A stretch of DNA of 64,000 bases from contig CAWHZY010000019.1 of assembly GCA_963833955.1 (NCBI GenBank), positions 1-64,000 of the forward strand. Direction: 5' to 3'. Source of the DNA: Roseiarcus sp963833955 (GTDB lineage Bacteria > Pseudomonadota > Alphaproteobacteria > Rhizobiales > Beijerinckiaceae). The notes beneath the pieces were generated by a model that had not been told where the DNA came from, searched no databases, and saw only the letters and a list, made by a program, of their open reading frames with translations. Shown here piece after piece: positions 36,908 through 46,728 of this stretch; position 1 is the stretch's first letter, and each line of letters begins with the position of its first letter. The position numbers were made by a program, and so were the translations under genes.

Positions 36908-37411
36908 ATGACCCGCGTCGGCTTCTTCTCTGGCTCGTTCGACCCGATGACCAACGGGCACCTCGACGTGATCGAGCATGCTGCGGCGCTCTGCGACCGG
37001 CTGGTCGTCGGCGTCGGCTCCAATCCCAACAAGGCCGCTTTGTTCACGGTCGAGGAGCGCCTGAAGCTGATCCACGAGGCGGCCGCGCCGATCATGGCCA
37101 AGGCGGGATGCGAGCTCGACGTCGTCGAATTCACCGGCCTCGCCATCGAAGCGGCGCGCAAAGCCGGCGCGACGCTGATCTTCCGGGGGCTCAGGGACGG
37201 AACGGATTTCGACTATGAGATGCAGATGGCGGGCATGAACGGCGCGATGGCGCCGGAATTGCGCACCGTCTTTCTGCCCGCCTCCTCGCCGGTGAGGCCG
37301 ATCACCGCGACGCTCGTGCGGCAGATTGCCTCGATGGGTGGCGACGCTTCTGCGTTCGCGCCGCCGAACGTGATCAAGGCGCTGAAGGCGAAGTTCGCGA
37401 AAACCTCCTGA
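36908..37411 (+). CDS. coaD: Pantetheine-phosphate adenylyltransferase
   Basis: A 167-residue nucleotidyltransferase that converts 4'-phosphopantetheine and ATP to dephospho-CoA, the penultimate step of coenzyme A synthesis. The first strand FFSGSFDPMTNGHLDVIEHA carries the T/HxGH ATP site (TNGH). The phosphopantetheine loop is LIFRGLRDGTDFDYEMQMAG, and SSPVRPITATLVRQIA (ISST-type motif) is near the C-terminus. The start was set at 36908, immediately before the conserved first strand. The gene is intact and of normal length. Confidence 0.96.
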   Translation: MTRVGFFSGSFDPMTNGHLDVIEHAAALCDRLVVGVGSNPNKAALFTVEERLKLIHEAAAPIMAKAGCELDVVEFTGLAIEAARKAGATLIFRGLRDGTDFDYEMQMAGMNGAMAPELRTVFLPASSPVRPITATLVRQIASMGGDASAFAPPNVIKALKAKFAKTS

Positions 37412-37427
37412 GGAGCCACGCACGCGG

Positions 37428-37577
37428 CCCTCATGCGTCCGCGCTTCGCGCGGCCACCTTCTCCCCGAGGGAGAAGGGAGACCGTCTCGCTCCCCGGCGC
37501 CCCTTCTCCCTCGGAACGCCGGAACCCCCTTCTCCCTTGGGGAGAAGGTGTCGCCGGAGGCGACGGATGAGGGCCCT
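37428..37577. repeat. Dispersed repeat with ACCTTCTCCC palindromes, copy 1
   Basis: CCTCATGCGTCCGCGCTTCG, CGGCCACCTTCTCCCCGAGG and GGAGAAGG are followed by a mirrored unit ending GGAGAAGGTGTCGCCGGAGG and GGATGAGGG. A second copy is at 58250-58313. The unit is typical of intergenic repeats in Hyphomicrobiales. It sits between the convergent coaD and rarA genes. Confidence 0.75.
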
Positions 37578-37582
37578 TGCTC

Positions 37583-38893
37583 CTATCCTTCGCCCCGCTC
37601 CTCACGCAGCCGCGCCCAGTACTCGAGCCGCTTCCTAAGCTCGCGCTCGAAACCCCGCTCGACCGGCTCGTAGAGCGTGTGGCGGCCGAGCTTGTCGGGC
37701 CAGTAGTTCTGGCCGCTGAATGCGTCGGGCGCGTCGTGATCGTATTGATAGCTTTCGCCGTAGCCCTCGCGTTTCATGAGCCGCGTCGGCGCGTTGAGAA
37801 TGGTCTTCGGCGGCGCCGCCGAACCATGCACTTTCGCCAGTGCCTGCGCGGCGCCGAACGCCTTGTAGACCGCGTTCGATTTCGGCGCGGTCGCGACATA
37901 GACCACGGCCTGGGCGATCGCCAGTTCCCCCTCGGGACTGCCGAGAAAATCGTAGGCGTCCTTGGCGGCGTTGGCGACAACCAGCGCCTGCGGATCGGCA
38001 AGCCCGATATCCTCCGACGCAATGCGCACCACGCGTCGCGCAATGAACAAAGGGTCCTCGCCGGCGTCGAACATGCGCGCGAGATAATAGAGCGCCGCGT
38101 CCGGATCGGAGCCGCGTACGGTTTTGTGCAAGGCTGAAATCAGATTGTAATGGCCGTCCTGCGCCTTATCGTAAATCGGCGCGCGCCGCTGCACGACTTC
38201 GACGAGGCTCGCCGCATCGAGCGTCTCGTCCGGGCGCGCGGCGCGCCAGACCTCCTCGGCGAGAGTGAGAATAGCCCGGCCGTCGCCATCCGCCATGCCG
38301 ATGAGCGCCTCGCGCGCTGGCGGTTCGAGCGGCAGGGGCTTGCCCATCACCTCTTCGGCGCGTTTCAGCAGAGCTTCGAGCGCCTCGGCTCCCAGGGGAC
38401 GAAAGACGAGCACGCGGGCGCGCGACAACAAAGCCGCATTGAGTTCGAACGATGGATTCTCGGTCGTCGCGCCGATGAGCGTGATCGAGCCGTCCTCCAT
38501 CACGGGCAGGAAGGAATCCTGCTGCGCGCGGTTGAAGCGATGGATCTCGTCGACGAACAGGAGCGTCCCCCGCCCTTGCGTCCGGCGCGTGCGGGCGGCG
38601 TCGAAAATCTTCTTCAGTTCCGCGACGCCGGTATGGATCGCCGAGAGCTGGACGAATGTGTCGTTGCGGGAAGCGCCAATCAGCCGCGCGACTGTCGTCT
38701 TGCCGCTGCCCGGCGGCCCCCAGAAGATCATCGAACCCAGTGACGGCGCCGAAAGCAGGCGCGTCAGCGCGCCGCTCGGGCCGGTCAGGTGCTCCTGGCC
38801 GGAAACCTCGGCGATCGACATCGGCCGCAGCCGTTCGGCGAGCGGCGCCGGCGGCGGCTCAGGCTTGGGATCAAGGCCGTCGAGAAGACTCAT
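37583..38893 (-). CDS. rarA: Replication-associated recombination protein A (MgsA/RarA)
   Basis: A 436-residue AAA+ ATPase related to clamp loaders, acting at stalled replication forks. The N-terminus is PLAERLRPMSIAEVSGQEHL. Walker A is WGPPGSGKTTVARL and Walker B is LLFVDEIHRFNRAQQDSFLP, with sensor I GATTENPSFELNAALLSRAR. The C-terminal tetramerisation region includes PIYDKAQDGHYNLISALHKT and SDPDAALYYLARMFDAGEDP. The start at 38893 precedes the conserved PAPLAERLRP by about 15 residues; a longer frame exists to 38968. It is divergent from the serine hydrolase gene. Confidence 0.95.
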   Translation of the reverse strand: MSLLDGLDPKPEPPPAPLAERLRPMSIAEVSGQEHLTGPSGALTRLLSAPSLGSMIFWGPPGSGKTTVARLIGASRNDTFVQLSAIHTGVAELKKIFDAARTRRTQGRGTLLFVDEIHRFNRAQQDSFLPVMEDGSITLIGATTENPSFELNAALLSRARVLVFRPLGAEALEALLKRAEEVMGKPLPLEPPAREALIGMADGDGRAILTLAEEVWRAARPDETLDAASLVEVVQRRAPIYDKAQDGHYNLISALHKTVRGSDPDAALYYLARMFDAGEDPLFIARRVVRIASEDIGLADPQALVVANAAKDAYDFLGSPEGELAIAQAVVYVATAPKSNAVYKAFGAAQALAKVHGSAAPPKTILNAPTRLMKREGYGESYQYDHDAPDAFSGQNYWPDKLGRHTLYEPVERGFERELRKRLEYWARLREERGEG

Positions 38894-39002
38894 TGGGCTT
38901 TGTCCCGCGGGCGCGGTCCGCTGTCCAGCCGGGCGCTCCCGCTTGTCGGTTGCTCGCCGGTGGCCCATTGTTCGCCGTTCCTTGAAATTCAGGAGCCGTC
39001 TG

Positions 39003-40191
39003 ATGAGTGCCTTCGGCCTTTCCTACGCTCCGTCCGAGACGCTGGGCTTTGTTCCGGAGAGGCTCGAGCGGCTCACGACAATCATGGCTCGCCAGGTCGA
39101 GGAGAAGAAGGCGCCCGGCGTCTCGATGCTGATCGCCCGGCATGGACATATCGCCTACCGCCAATCGGTCGGCGCGCTGCGGCCCGGCGGTCCCGCCATG
39201 ATCGACGACGCGATCTTCCGCATCTATTCGATGACCAAGCCCATCGTCTCCGTGGCCGCGATGATGCTGGTCGAGGAGGGACGCCTTCTGATCACCGATC
39301 CAGTCTCGAAATACATCCCCGCTTTCGCCAATGTGAAGGTCGGCGTTCCCAATGGCGACAAGCTTGATCTCACGCCGCTCAAGCGGCCGATCACCGTGCA
39401 GGACCTGATGCGCCACACGTCGGGCCTGACCTACGGCTTCACGGGCGCCTCGCCCGTCCAGAAGCTGGTCAAGGCGGCGAACGTCGTTGATGTGAACCGG
39501 ACGGCTGCGGAAAATGTCGAGGCCATGGCCGCGCTTCCGCTCATGCATCAGCCGGGCGAAGTCTGGGAGTACAGCGTGTCCACCGACGTGCTCGGGCGGA
39601 TTGTGGAGATCGTCGAGGGGGCCTCGCTCGGCGAGGTCTTGCATCACCGCCTGTTCGGCCCGCTCGACATGGTCGACACCGCCTTCTACACGCCCGAGTC
39701 GAAGGTCGACCGGCGCGCCGACCCGTTCTCGTTCGATTTCATGACGGCGGCCGGGGCGATCGACACGCAACGACATCACCTCGCCGCCGAAATTCGAGTC
39801 CGGCGGCGGCGGGCTGATGTCGACGCTCGCCGACTATACCCGCTTCGCCGCCATGCTGAGCTTCGGCGGCGCGATCGACGGCGTGCGCATCATCAGTCCC
39901 CGCACCCTCGCTTTCATGGCGAGCGATCATCTCGACGCACGGGTGCGGAAGGACCACTATCTGCTCTGGCCGGGACACGGCTTCGGCCTCGGCTTCGCGG
40001 TGCGCACCGATCCGGGCAAGGCGCCGACGGCGGGCAGCGTCGGAGAGTTCTTCTGGGGCGGGATGATGGGCACGGCGTTCTGGGTGTCGCCGCGCGATTC
40101 CCTGTTCGCCGTGCTGATGGTTCAGACGCCGGAGAACCGCGAATATTTCCGCGCGCTGTTCCGCAATCTGGTCAGCGCGGCGATCGCGTGA
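39003..40191 (+). pseudogene. Serine hydrolase (class C beta-lactamase fold), frameshifted
   Basis: The N-terminal two thirds contain the SxxK nucleophile motif (IYSMTKPIVS), the LMRHTSGLTYGF segment and the tyrosine motif (WEYSVSTDVLGRI) of the beta-lactamase/esterase family. One extra base near 39768 shifts the frame; the continuation DITSPPKFESGGGGLMSTLA and the C-terminal GHGFGLGFAVRTD and GEFFWGGMMGTAFWVSP lie in the second frame. The HTG-like third motif lies after the shift. Repaired length is about 395 residues, typical of EstB-like esterases. No signal peptide is present. Its stop is 25 bp from that of the convergent amidohydrolase. Confidence 0.87.
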
Positions 40192-40216
40192 ACCGGCTGT
40201 CCAGCGACCGCCTCGA

Positions 40217-41998
40217 TCACGCCGCGAACTTTCGCTCCCCCGCCACCCACGTCTCGCTGACCTTGATGTCGGCGACCGCATCCGGGCTTATTTTGTACGG
40301 GTCGCTCTCCAGAATCGTGAAATCCGCTTCCTTGCCCTGCTTCGAGCGAGCCGAGACGGTCGCTCTGTCCGAGTTGGCGCGCAGCGTCGATCGTCACGGC
40401 GCGGATCGCGTCATCGAGCGAAACAGCCTGATCCGGGCCGACGACGGAATTGTCGATGATACATCGCCGCGTAACCGCCGTGCTGACGAGCGCAAGCGGT
40501 CCGGGCGGCGAGCAAGGCCCATCGGTGTGCAGCGTGAAGGGCAGACCGGCTTTCACGCAAGCTCCCGCGGGGTCCATGAACGCTGCGCGTTCCGGCCCGA
40601 AGATCTGATCGCGATAGGCCGCGCCGTAGAAGCGCACATGGTTCATGAGGAAGCTCGGCTGCACATTGAGCTTCTTCATGCGCAGAATCTGATCGGGCCG
40701 CGCCATCGTCGCGTGCTCGATGCGATTGACGCCATAGTCGGTCGACCCGGCATAGGCGGCCTCGACTGCATCCAGCGCGATGTCAGTCGTATAGTCGCCG
40801 TTGCAATGGATCAGCACCGGAAGGCCGAGGGCCTTCACCTCGGCGACCATCGCTTTCATCCGGGCGGCGTCAAAATTGGGCGACCCCTTTGAGGCCGAGT
40901 GCAAATACGGTCTGGTCTGCGCTCCGGTCTCGGTCTGGTTGGAGCCGTCGCCGACGATCTTGACGCCATAGAGCGAGAACAGGGACTCGTCGACGGGCGC
41001 TCCTTTCCCAAGGCCGCGGCTGAGGAAGGGAGCGAGGCCCTTCGCGTCGTCGAACATCACGCTCCCGCTCGTGCGGCAAGCCAGCGCATTCGAGAGCTTG
41101 GCGAACGGCGCAATCCAGTCCGAGCGGATCGTGCCGGGCTCGTGCATCATCGTGACGCCGACGGAAGCGACATGTCGGCAGAAATCCGTAACAGCGTTGG
41201 ATGCAACCTCCGGCGTGATTTTTCCCAGGAAATGGACCGCGAATTTGAGCATCGCGCTCTCTTCGTAGACGATGCCGTTGAGCTTGCCGTCGGCCCCGCG
41301 GCCGAAATGACCGCCTCCCGGCAGTTCTCCGATATCCTCGGAGATTCCCGCGACCTTCAGCGCCTCGCTGTTGACGCAGGCGTCGTGGCCGTTGGTGTAC
41401 CAGACGAAGATCGGATGGTCGGTTGAAATCGCGTTCAGCTCCGACAACGTGAAATCGCCGCCCTGCAAAAGATTGTCGAAATTGGAGCCGACGATCCATT
41501 GCCCAGGAGGCGCGGCGGCGGCCTCGTGCTTGAGATGCGCGACAAGCGCTTCGCGCGTCGGATATTTGGCGTATCCGACGTCGTCGAGCAGCTCGAAGAT
41601 CAACGCGGCGAGAATTGTATGGCAGTGCGGATCGATGAGGCCCGGCAGCACCGTGCGCCCGGCAAGATCGATCACCTCGGTGTCGCCCGTCTTGAGGCCG
41701 GCGAGGGCGCTCTCATCGCCGACCGCCAGGATCTTGCCGCGCTTGACCGCGAGCGCCGAGGCGATCGGCGCGCCGGCCAGCGGACGGATCGTCCCGCCGC
41801 GCAGAATGAGATCGGCGCCTTCGGCCGCCGCGAAGACGGAGAGGCGCCGACGCCGGCTAGAGCGGAGGCCGAGACTACCGAATATGCCATGAACGCGCGC
41901 CGCGTGGGCTTGCCCGCCGCCTTGCCAAGCAAGCCGGCCATCCCGCCGGAATAGAACTCGTCGCGGAGAAACAGCTGGTTGAAACAGCCGCGGCACAT
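40217..41998 (-). pseudogene. Tat-exported YtcJ-like amidohydrolase, two frameshifts
   Basis: The ATG at 41998 has GGAGG six bases upstream. The first frame encodes a twin-arginine signal (KPTRRAFMAYSVVSASALAG). Near 41845 one extra base shifts into the catalytic part: ADLILRGGTIRPLAG, the metal motif GLIDPHCHTI, VWYTNGHDACVNSEAL and HTDGPCSPPGPLAL. Near 40342 another extra base hides the true C-terminus KEADFTILESDPYKISPDAV, then KVSETWVAGERKF. The family hydrolyses amide or carbamate bonds. An intact version would act in the periplasm with about 593 residues. Separate damage at both ends makes a functional product unlikely. Confidence 0.85.
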
Positions 41999-42202
41999 AT
42001 TCAGCCTCCGGAACCCAGCTACGCGAAGCCATTCTCTACAGATCGCAGAAGGGATCACCAACTACCCAAAAGTGTGGATACCGCAGCGGCGCTCCGCGAA
42101 AATGGGAAGGCGCGGCGGTTGATCGAAACGCGCCGACGCCTCTTGTTGGTCGCGCCGGCGGTGTCTACGCGGATGTGCGCTCGGCGTCCGCAGGGGAAGA
42201 CT

Positions 42203-42640
42203 TCACCATACGCCGATGTTCGCCGCCGACGCCCACGGCTCCGCCGGCGCCTTCGGCTCGCCCTTCTGGATGAGCTCGATTGAAATGGCGTCGGGCGTGC
42301 GGATGAAGGCCATGTGGCCGTCGCGCGGCGGGCGATTGATGGTCACACCCGCCTTCTGGAGCTTGGCGCAAAGCGCATAGATGTCGTCGACGGCATAGGC
42401 GAGATGGCCGAAATTGCGCCCACCTTTGTAGTCCTCGGGATCCCAGTTGTAGGTGAGCTCGACGGTCGGTTTCCGGCTCGCCTTTGCGGTCTCGGCATCA
42501 TCGGGAGCCGCGAGAAACACCAGGGTGAAGCGGCCCTTGTCGTTTTCGATGCGCCGCGTCTCGACAAAGCCCATGAGCTCGAAAAATGCGATTGTCGCCT
42601 TGAGATCCGTCACGCGGATCATCGTATGAAGATATTCCAT
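42203..42640 (-). CDS. gloA: Glyoxalase I-like lactoylglutathione lyase
   Basis: A 145-residue vicinal-oxygen-chelate protein. MEYLHTMIRVTDLKATIAFF gives the first metal His, VELTYNWDPEDYKGGRNFGH the Glu and second His, and ISIELIQKGE the final Glu, matching the metal ligands of glyoxalase I. That enzyme converts the methylglyoxal-glutathione adduct to lactoylglutathione. GAGGAG precedes the ATG. It is divergent from the cation transporter gene with a gap of 79 bp. Confidence 0.87.
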   Translation of the reverse strand: MEYLHTMIRVTDLKATIAFFELMGFVETRRIENDKGRFTLVFLAAPDDAETAKASRKPTVELTYNWDPEDYKGGRNFGHLAYAVDDIYALCAKLQKAGVTINRPPRDGHMAFIRTPDAISIELIQKGEPKAPAEPWASAANIGVW

Positions 42641-42719
42641 GGGCTCCTCGTCGGGGTTTGCTTCGCTGATGGCTTCAGAGCATAACGCCTTCGGCATCAA
42701 GGGGAAGCCCCCCGGACAC

Positions 42720-44147
42720 ATGGGACTGCTCGCTTTGGCGACAGAGCCGCGCCATTCGGCCGAGGACCACTCGACGCTGAAGCAGCGCGCGGCGGCGGCC
42801 TCGATCGTCGCGAGTATGGTTCTCGCGGCGCTCAAGCTCGCGGCGGGCATGGCTTCCGGATCGCTCGCCCTCATCTCGGAAGGCGCGCATAACACGATCG
42901 ACATCGGGGCGAGCGCCCTCACCCTGTTCGCCGTGCGTGAGGCCGACAAGCCGGCCGACGCGGATCATCCATTTGGCCACGCCAAGATCGAGGCGGTGGC
43001 GGCGCTGGCCGAGACCGGCCTTCTCGCCGCGCTTTCGATCGGCGTCGCGATCCAGGCGATCGGGCGCATCCGTGGCGGCGACGCGATGGTCGACGTCGGC
43101 GCCTTCGCGATCGGCGCGATTCTATTCTCGATCGCCGTCGACATCGTGCGCTGGCGGGCGCTGACCTATGCGGCGCGCACGACCTCGAGCCACGCGCTCA
43201 GCGCTGACGCGCTGCATTATTCGAGCGACCTCGTCGCGTCCGTTCTGGTCCTCGTCGGCCTCATCGCGACCCGCGCGGGATTCCCTCATGCCGACGCGCT
43301 GGCGGCGATCGGCGTCGCCGGCTTCATCGGTGTTGCCGGCTTTCGCCTGGGAAGGACCACAATCGACGCGCTCGTCGACCGCGCGCCTGAAGGGCTCACC
43401 GACGCGATCCGCAGCCTGGTCATGCACGACACGAGCGTCGCGGGGATTGAGGCGATCCGCCTGAGGCCAAGCGGACCTAAGATCGTGGGCGACGTCATCG
43501 TGTCGGTGTCGCGCACTCTGCCGCTCGAACGCGTCGCGGGGATCAAGGCCGAGCTGCAATCCCGGATTGCGCGAAAATGGCCTCAGGCCGAATTGACCAT
43601 CACCGCCAATCCGCTCGCGCTCGACGACGAGACGATCCTCGAGCGGGTGCTGGTGACCGCCGCCCGCCGCGGCCTGCCGGTGCATCATGTGACCATCCAG
43701 GACATTGAAGCGCGGAAGACGGTCACCCTCGATCTTGAGGTCGATGGCGCGATGTTGCTTGGCGAGGCGCATCGGCTCGCCTCAGAGCTTGAAGACGCGA
43801 TCGCGGAGGAAATCGGCGACGACGTCGAGGTCGAGACCCACATCGAGCCGGCCGAGCCGGAATCCAGCGGCCAATCGGCGCAGCCGGATCTCGCGCACCG
43901 CATCGAGGCCTCACTCGCCGCCGCGGCCGCCGAGCAGGGACGTGTGCGCGACATCCATGACGTGCGGGTCCGCGAAACCTCAGGCGGCGTGTTTGTCCTC
44001 TTCCACTGCCGCGTCGATCCATTGACGCCGGTCGAGACCGTTCATGACGCTGTCGATTCGCTCGAGCGCTCGCTCAAAGCGGCTTTTCCGGAAGCGCGGC
44101 GGGTCGTGGGGCACGCTGAGCCGGCAGGTGCAGAGGCAGGCGGCTAG
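42720..44147 (+). CDS. Cation diffusion facilitator with three tandem C-terminal domains
   Basis: A 475-residue divalent-metal/proton antiporter. Six transmembrane helices include the metal site ISEGAHNTIDIGAS (HxxxD) and LSADALHYSSDLVAS (second HxxxD). The proton-loop motif HPFGHAKIEAVAA follows helix II. Instead of one cytoplasmic ferredoxin-like domain, three related units follow: GDVIVSVSRTLPLERVAGIK, then VTLDLEVDGAMLLGEAHRLA, then VLFHCRVDPLTPVETVHDAV, each ending in an amphipathic strand with His or Glu. The metal (zinc, iron or manganese) cannot be told. I chose 42720 as start because it lies about 20 residues before helix I; 42639 or 42669 are possible alternatives. Confidence 0.87.
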   Translation: MGLLALATEPRHSAEDHSTLKQRAAAASIVASMVLAALKLAAGMASGSLALISEGAHNTIDIGASALTLFAVREADKPADADHPFGHAKIEAVAALAETGLLAALSIGVAIQAIGRIRGGDAMVDVGAFAIGAILFSIAVDIVRWRALTYAARTTSSHALSADALHYSSDLVASVLVLVGLIATRAGFPHADALAAIGVAGFIGVAGFRLGRTTIDALVDRAPEGLTDAIRSLVMHDTSVAGIEAIRLRPSGPKIVGDVIVSVSRTLPLERVAGIKAELQSRIARKWPQAELTITANPLALDDETILERVLVTAARRGLPVHHVTIQDIEARKTVTLDLEVDGAMLLGEAHRLASELEDAIAEEIGDDVEVETHIEPAEPESSGQSAQPDLAHRIEASLAAAAAEQGRVRDIHDVRVRETSGGVFVLFHCRVDPLTPVETVHDAVDSLERSLKAAFPEARRVVGHAEPAGAEAGG

Positions 44148-44207
44148 GCTCACGGCCCTCGCGACTCCTCGTCGCTCGGGGCGTGGGCGTCCACCGCGCC
44201 ACGCCTT

Positions 44208-45866
44208 CTACGGCGACGACGGGCCTTGCATCGGCGGCGACCGGCGGGTCAGGCGACCATATTCGGCGGCGAAACTCTCGTTCGGCTGTCGGCCGTCCCG
44301 ATCCCTCGAAAACTCCGGCTTCAGGCGATGAAGGAAAAACATCTCATGCGCGCGCTGGTGCTTGGCTTCGACGGGACCGCGGGGCTCGAGATCAAATAGG
44401 GTTTTGGCATGTCCGGCTGCTGTGTCCGAGACATTGATCCGGCCGGGCAGGCATTGCGCCTCCATGAACGAGGCGATGTTCACCGCTTCGCCCCAGATGT
44501 CGAAAGCAAAGCGGTGATTGCCGACGACGCTGGAGATAACCGGTCCGGTGTGAATGCCGATCCGCAATTCGAGCGATGGCAGTCGTAAGGCGTCGCCGCG
44601 CGACTTCATGCGCGCGACTGTCGCTTGCATCTCCAGCGCCGCGAGGCTGGCGTCTATTGGATGGGGCAGGCCCGTCTCAGGCACGCCGCCGACGGCCATG
44701 TAGGCGTCGCCGATCGTCTTGATCTTCTCGAGCCCGTGGCGGGCCATGATATCGTCGAAGGCACTGAAATACTCGTCAAGGAGACCAATGAGCGCGGCCG
44801 GCTCCGCTCGCTCGGATAAAAGCGTGAAACCTTGAAAATCGGCCAATAAAACCGTTGCGGAGCGAATATATCTCGGCTGGACCCTGCCATCTCTCTTCAG
44901 TTCCTCGGCGACCACGTGCGGCAGAAGATTGTCCAGAAGCTCTTCAGACCGAGCTTGTTCGGCGGCGACCTCATTGCGCGCGAGTTCGAGTTCCCGGATT
45001 GTCTGGTTATGGTCGATCAGCCTTCGGCGCAGCTCCAACAGGGTGAGGACCTGACGTGACAACCGGCGCAGCGCCTCCATTTGTTCGAAGGTGAGCTTAC
45101 GCGGCTCGAAGTCTCAGACGCATAAGGTTCCGAGTGCATAACCCTCGTCGGTAATGAGCGGCACGCCGCAATAGAAACGACAGTGCGGGTTGCCAACGAC
45201 CATCGTCGCGTGATCGAAGCGCGTGTCCTGCGTCATGTCGGACACCACGAGCATTTCGGAGCCGCATATTGTCGTCGAGCAGACCGTGGCGGCCCGCGGG
45301 GCGTTGGTCATCTGCGGCGGAAGGCCGTATTTCGCCTTGAGCCAAGGGCGATCGTCGTCAATGAAGCTGATATAGCCGATCGGGCATTCGCAAATTTGCG
45401 CCGCCAACGCCGCCAGCTCGTCGTAGGCCGTTTCCGGCGGGCTATCCAGGATGTCGAGCGCGCGCAAAACCTTGAGCCGCTCCGGTTCGTTGGCGGGGAT
45501 GGGAGGGGACGACGCGTCTCTGTCAGCGGTTTCCGCAGTCGACGCTCGCTCGCAGATCGCGCTCGCATCGCGAGCGAGCGAGACCGGCGTCGCGCTTTCG
45601 CCGACAAGGTTTCTGTAAGGGGTCGAATCGCTCAAGGTGCGTTCCTCCCGCGCGGTGGCGTCAACGAGACTCGGTGTGGCGACACGAGGGACGGGCGGCC
45701 TTGAAGATGCCTGCGATTCTCCAGCGCTCATCTTGCGCGCTGGGCGCCCGTCGATTGTATCGCCTGGATGCAAAACCCGTAGGAGGGGCGCTGTGTTGCG
45801 CGCTGCCGGCGGAGCGCCGTCGTCTTGCGCGATCGAAAATTCCGGGACGTCCTCAGGCATGATCAA
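44208..45866 (-). pseudogene. GAF-domain class III adenylate cyclase split by an in-frame TGA
   Basis: The N-terminal 130 residues are polar and disordered. A GAF domain follows (PANEPERLKVLRALDILDSP to YGVPLITDEGYALGTLCV-like strands; the printed residues are FYCGVPLITDEGYALGTLCV). The next codon is TGA (45114-45116). The frame then continues unchanged as DFEPRKLTFEQMEALRRLSR, a coiled coil, and the cyclase domain (TVLLADFQGFTLLSERAEPA, IKTIGDAYMAVGG, RIGIHTGPVISSVVG). GTLCVCDF is the usual family sequence, so a TGC-to-TGA change fits. An ATG at 45080 could restart the cyclase half without its GAF sensor. Total would be about 552 residues. Confidence 0.85.
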
Positions 45867-46066
45867 CTCCGCGTACTATCCCGCTTGGAGTTCGCCTCCG
45901 CCCCTACCGGCTCAATTGGTTACCCGCGAGTGAGGATGCAAGGCTCTAACCAACGCCCGCTGCGCAAGGTGTGATGCGGCTCACAATGCCGGTCGGGGCC
46001 CAAGGACCGGTCCCGGGTGAGCGCGAAGAGGCGGGAGAGTCGGCGGCAGAACGCTGCTGCGCGCGA

Positions 46067-46645
46067 TCAGGCGAGCAGCGCGGCGACGTCGATCGTCACT
46101 CCGGGGATGAGCGCCGGCGCCAGCGATCCGTTGGTGAGTCGTTCGCGCGACCCATAGGCGCCGTCCTTAGGCTCACGATAAACCTCGACCGCGCCGCCCA
46201 GGAGATCGACGATCCAGACCTCCGGAAGGCCGAACCTTGCATATAGCGCAGGTTTGACGCCGCGGTCATAGGTAAGGGAGGTCTCTGAGACTTCGACCAG
46301 GAGCAGAATGTCGGCGGCGTTTGGATGACTCGCGCGGTAAAGGTCGTCGCGCGACCGCAAAAGCACGATGTCGGGCTCGGGCTCGTTATAAACGTCGAGG
46401 CGCACCGGACTCTGCACGTTGACCAGCGCGGCGTCGTCGCGCAAGGCGCGGGTGAAGAGGCGGGCGAGTTTGTTCGTCACCGCAGCGTGAGGACTGCCGA
46501 TGGCGGCCATGTCGATTATTTCTCCGTCGATCAGTTCGACGCGACGGGGGTCGCCCAGAACGCCGGCCTCGGCCATCCTGTAATACGCGTCGACGTCGAA
46601 GCGCCGACGCGTCGGCGCTTGCGGATGTTCGAGAATTTCGCCCAT
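46067..46645 (-). CDS. Uma2-family (DUF820) PD-(D/E)XK nuclease-like protein
   Basis: A 192-residue protein of the Uma2 family, with a restriction-endonuclease-like fold. YYRMAEAGVLGDPRRVELID, the conserved GEIIDMAAIGSPHA, the acidic EPDIVLLR and VEVSETSLTYDRGVKPALYA (catalytic Asp, Glu and Lys) are all present. The family is widespread, often in many copies, and its biological role is unsettled. AGGAGAAAG precedes the ATG. It is 83 bp downstream of gyrA on the same strand. Confidence 0.87.
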   Translation of the reverse strand: MGEILEHPQAPTRRRFDVDAYYRMAEAGVLGDPRRVELIDGEIIDMAAIGSPHAAVTNKLARLFTRALRDDAALVNVQSPVRLDVYNEPEPDIVLLRSRDDLYRASHPNAADILLLVEVSETSLTYDRGVKPALYARFGLPEVWIVDLLGGAVEVYREPKDGAYGSRERLTNGSLAPALIPGVTIDVAALLA

Positions 46646-46728
46646 CGGCTTTCTCCTGAGCGGAAGTATAGGCGCCGCCGATCTTGTGGCCAACTCCCGC
46701 ACGCAGGTTTCCCGTCGCGCGGAAGGGG

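Noticed and set aside
45114..45116. TGA at a conserved Cys as possible selenocysteine
   Set aside because: The family site is structural, not redox-active. No SECIS-like hairpin follows closely, and other accessory genes are also broken.
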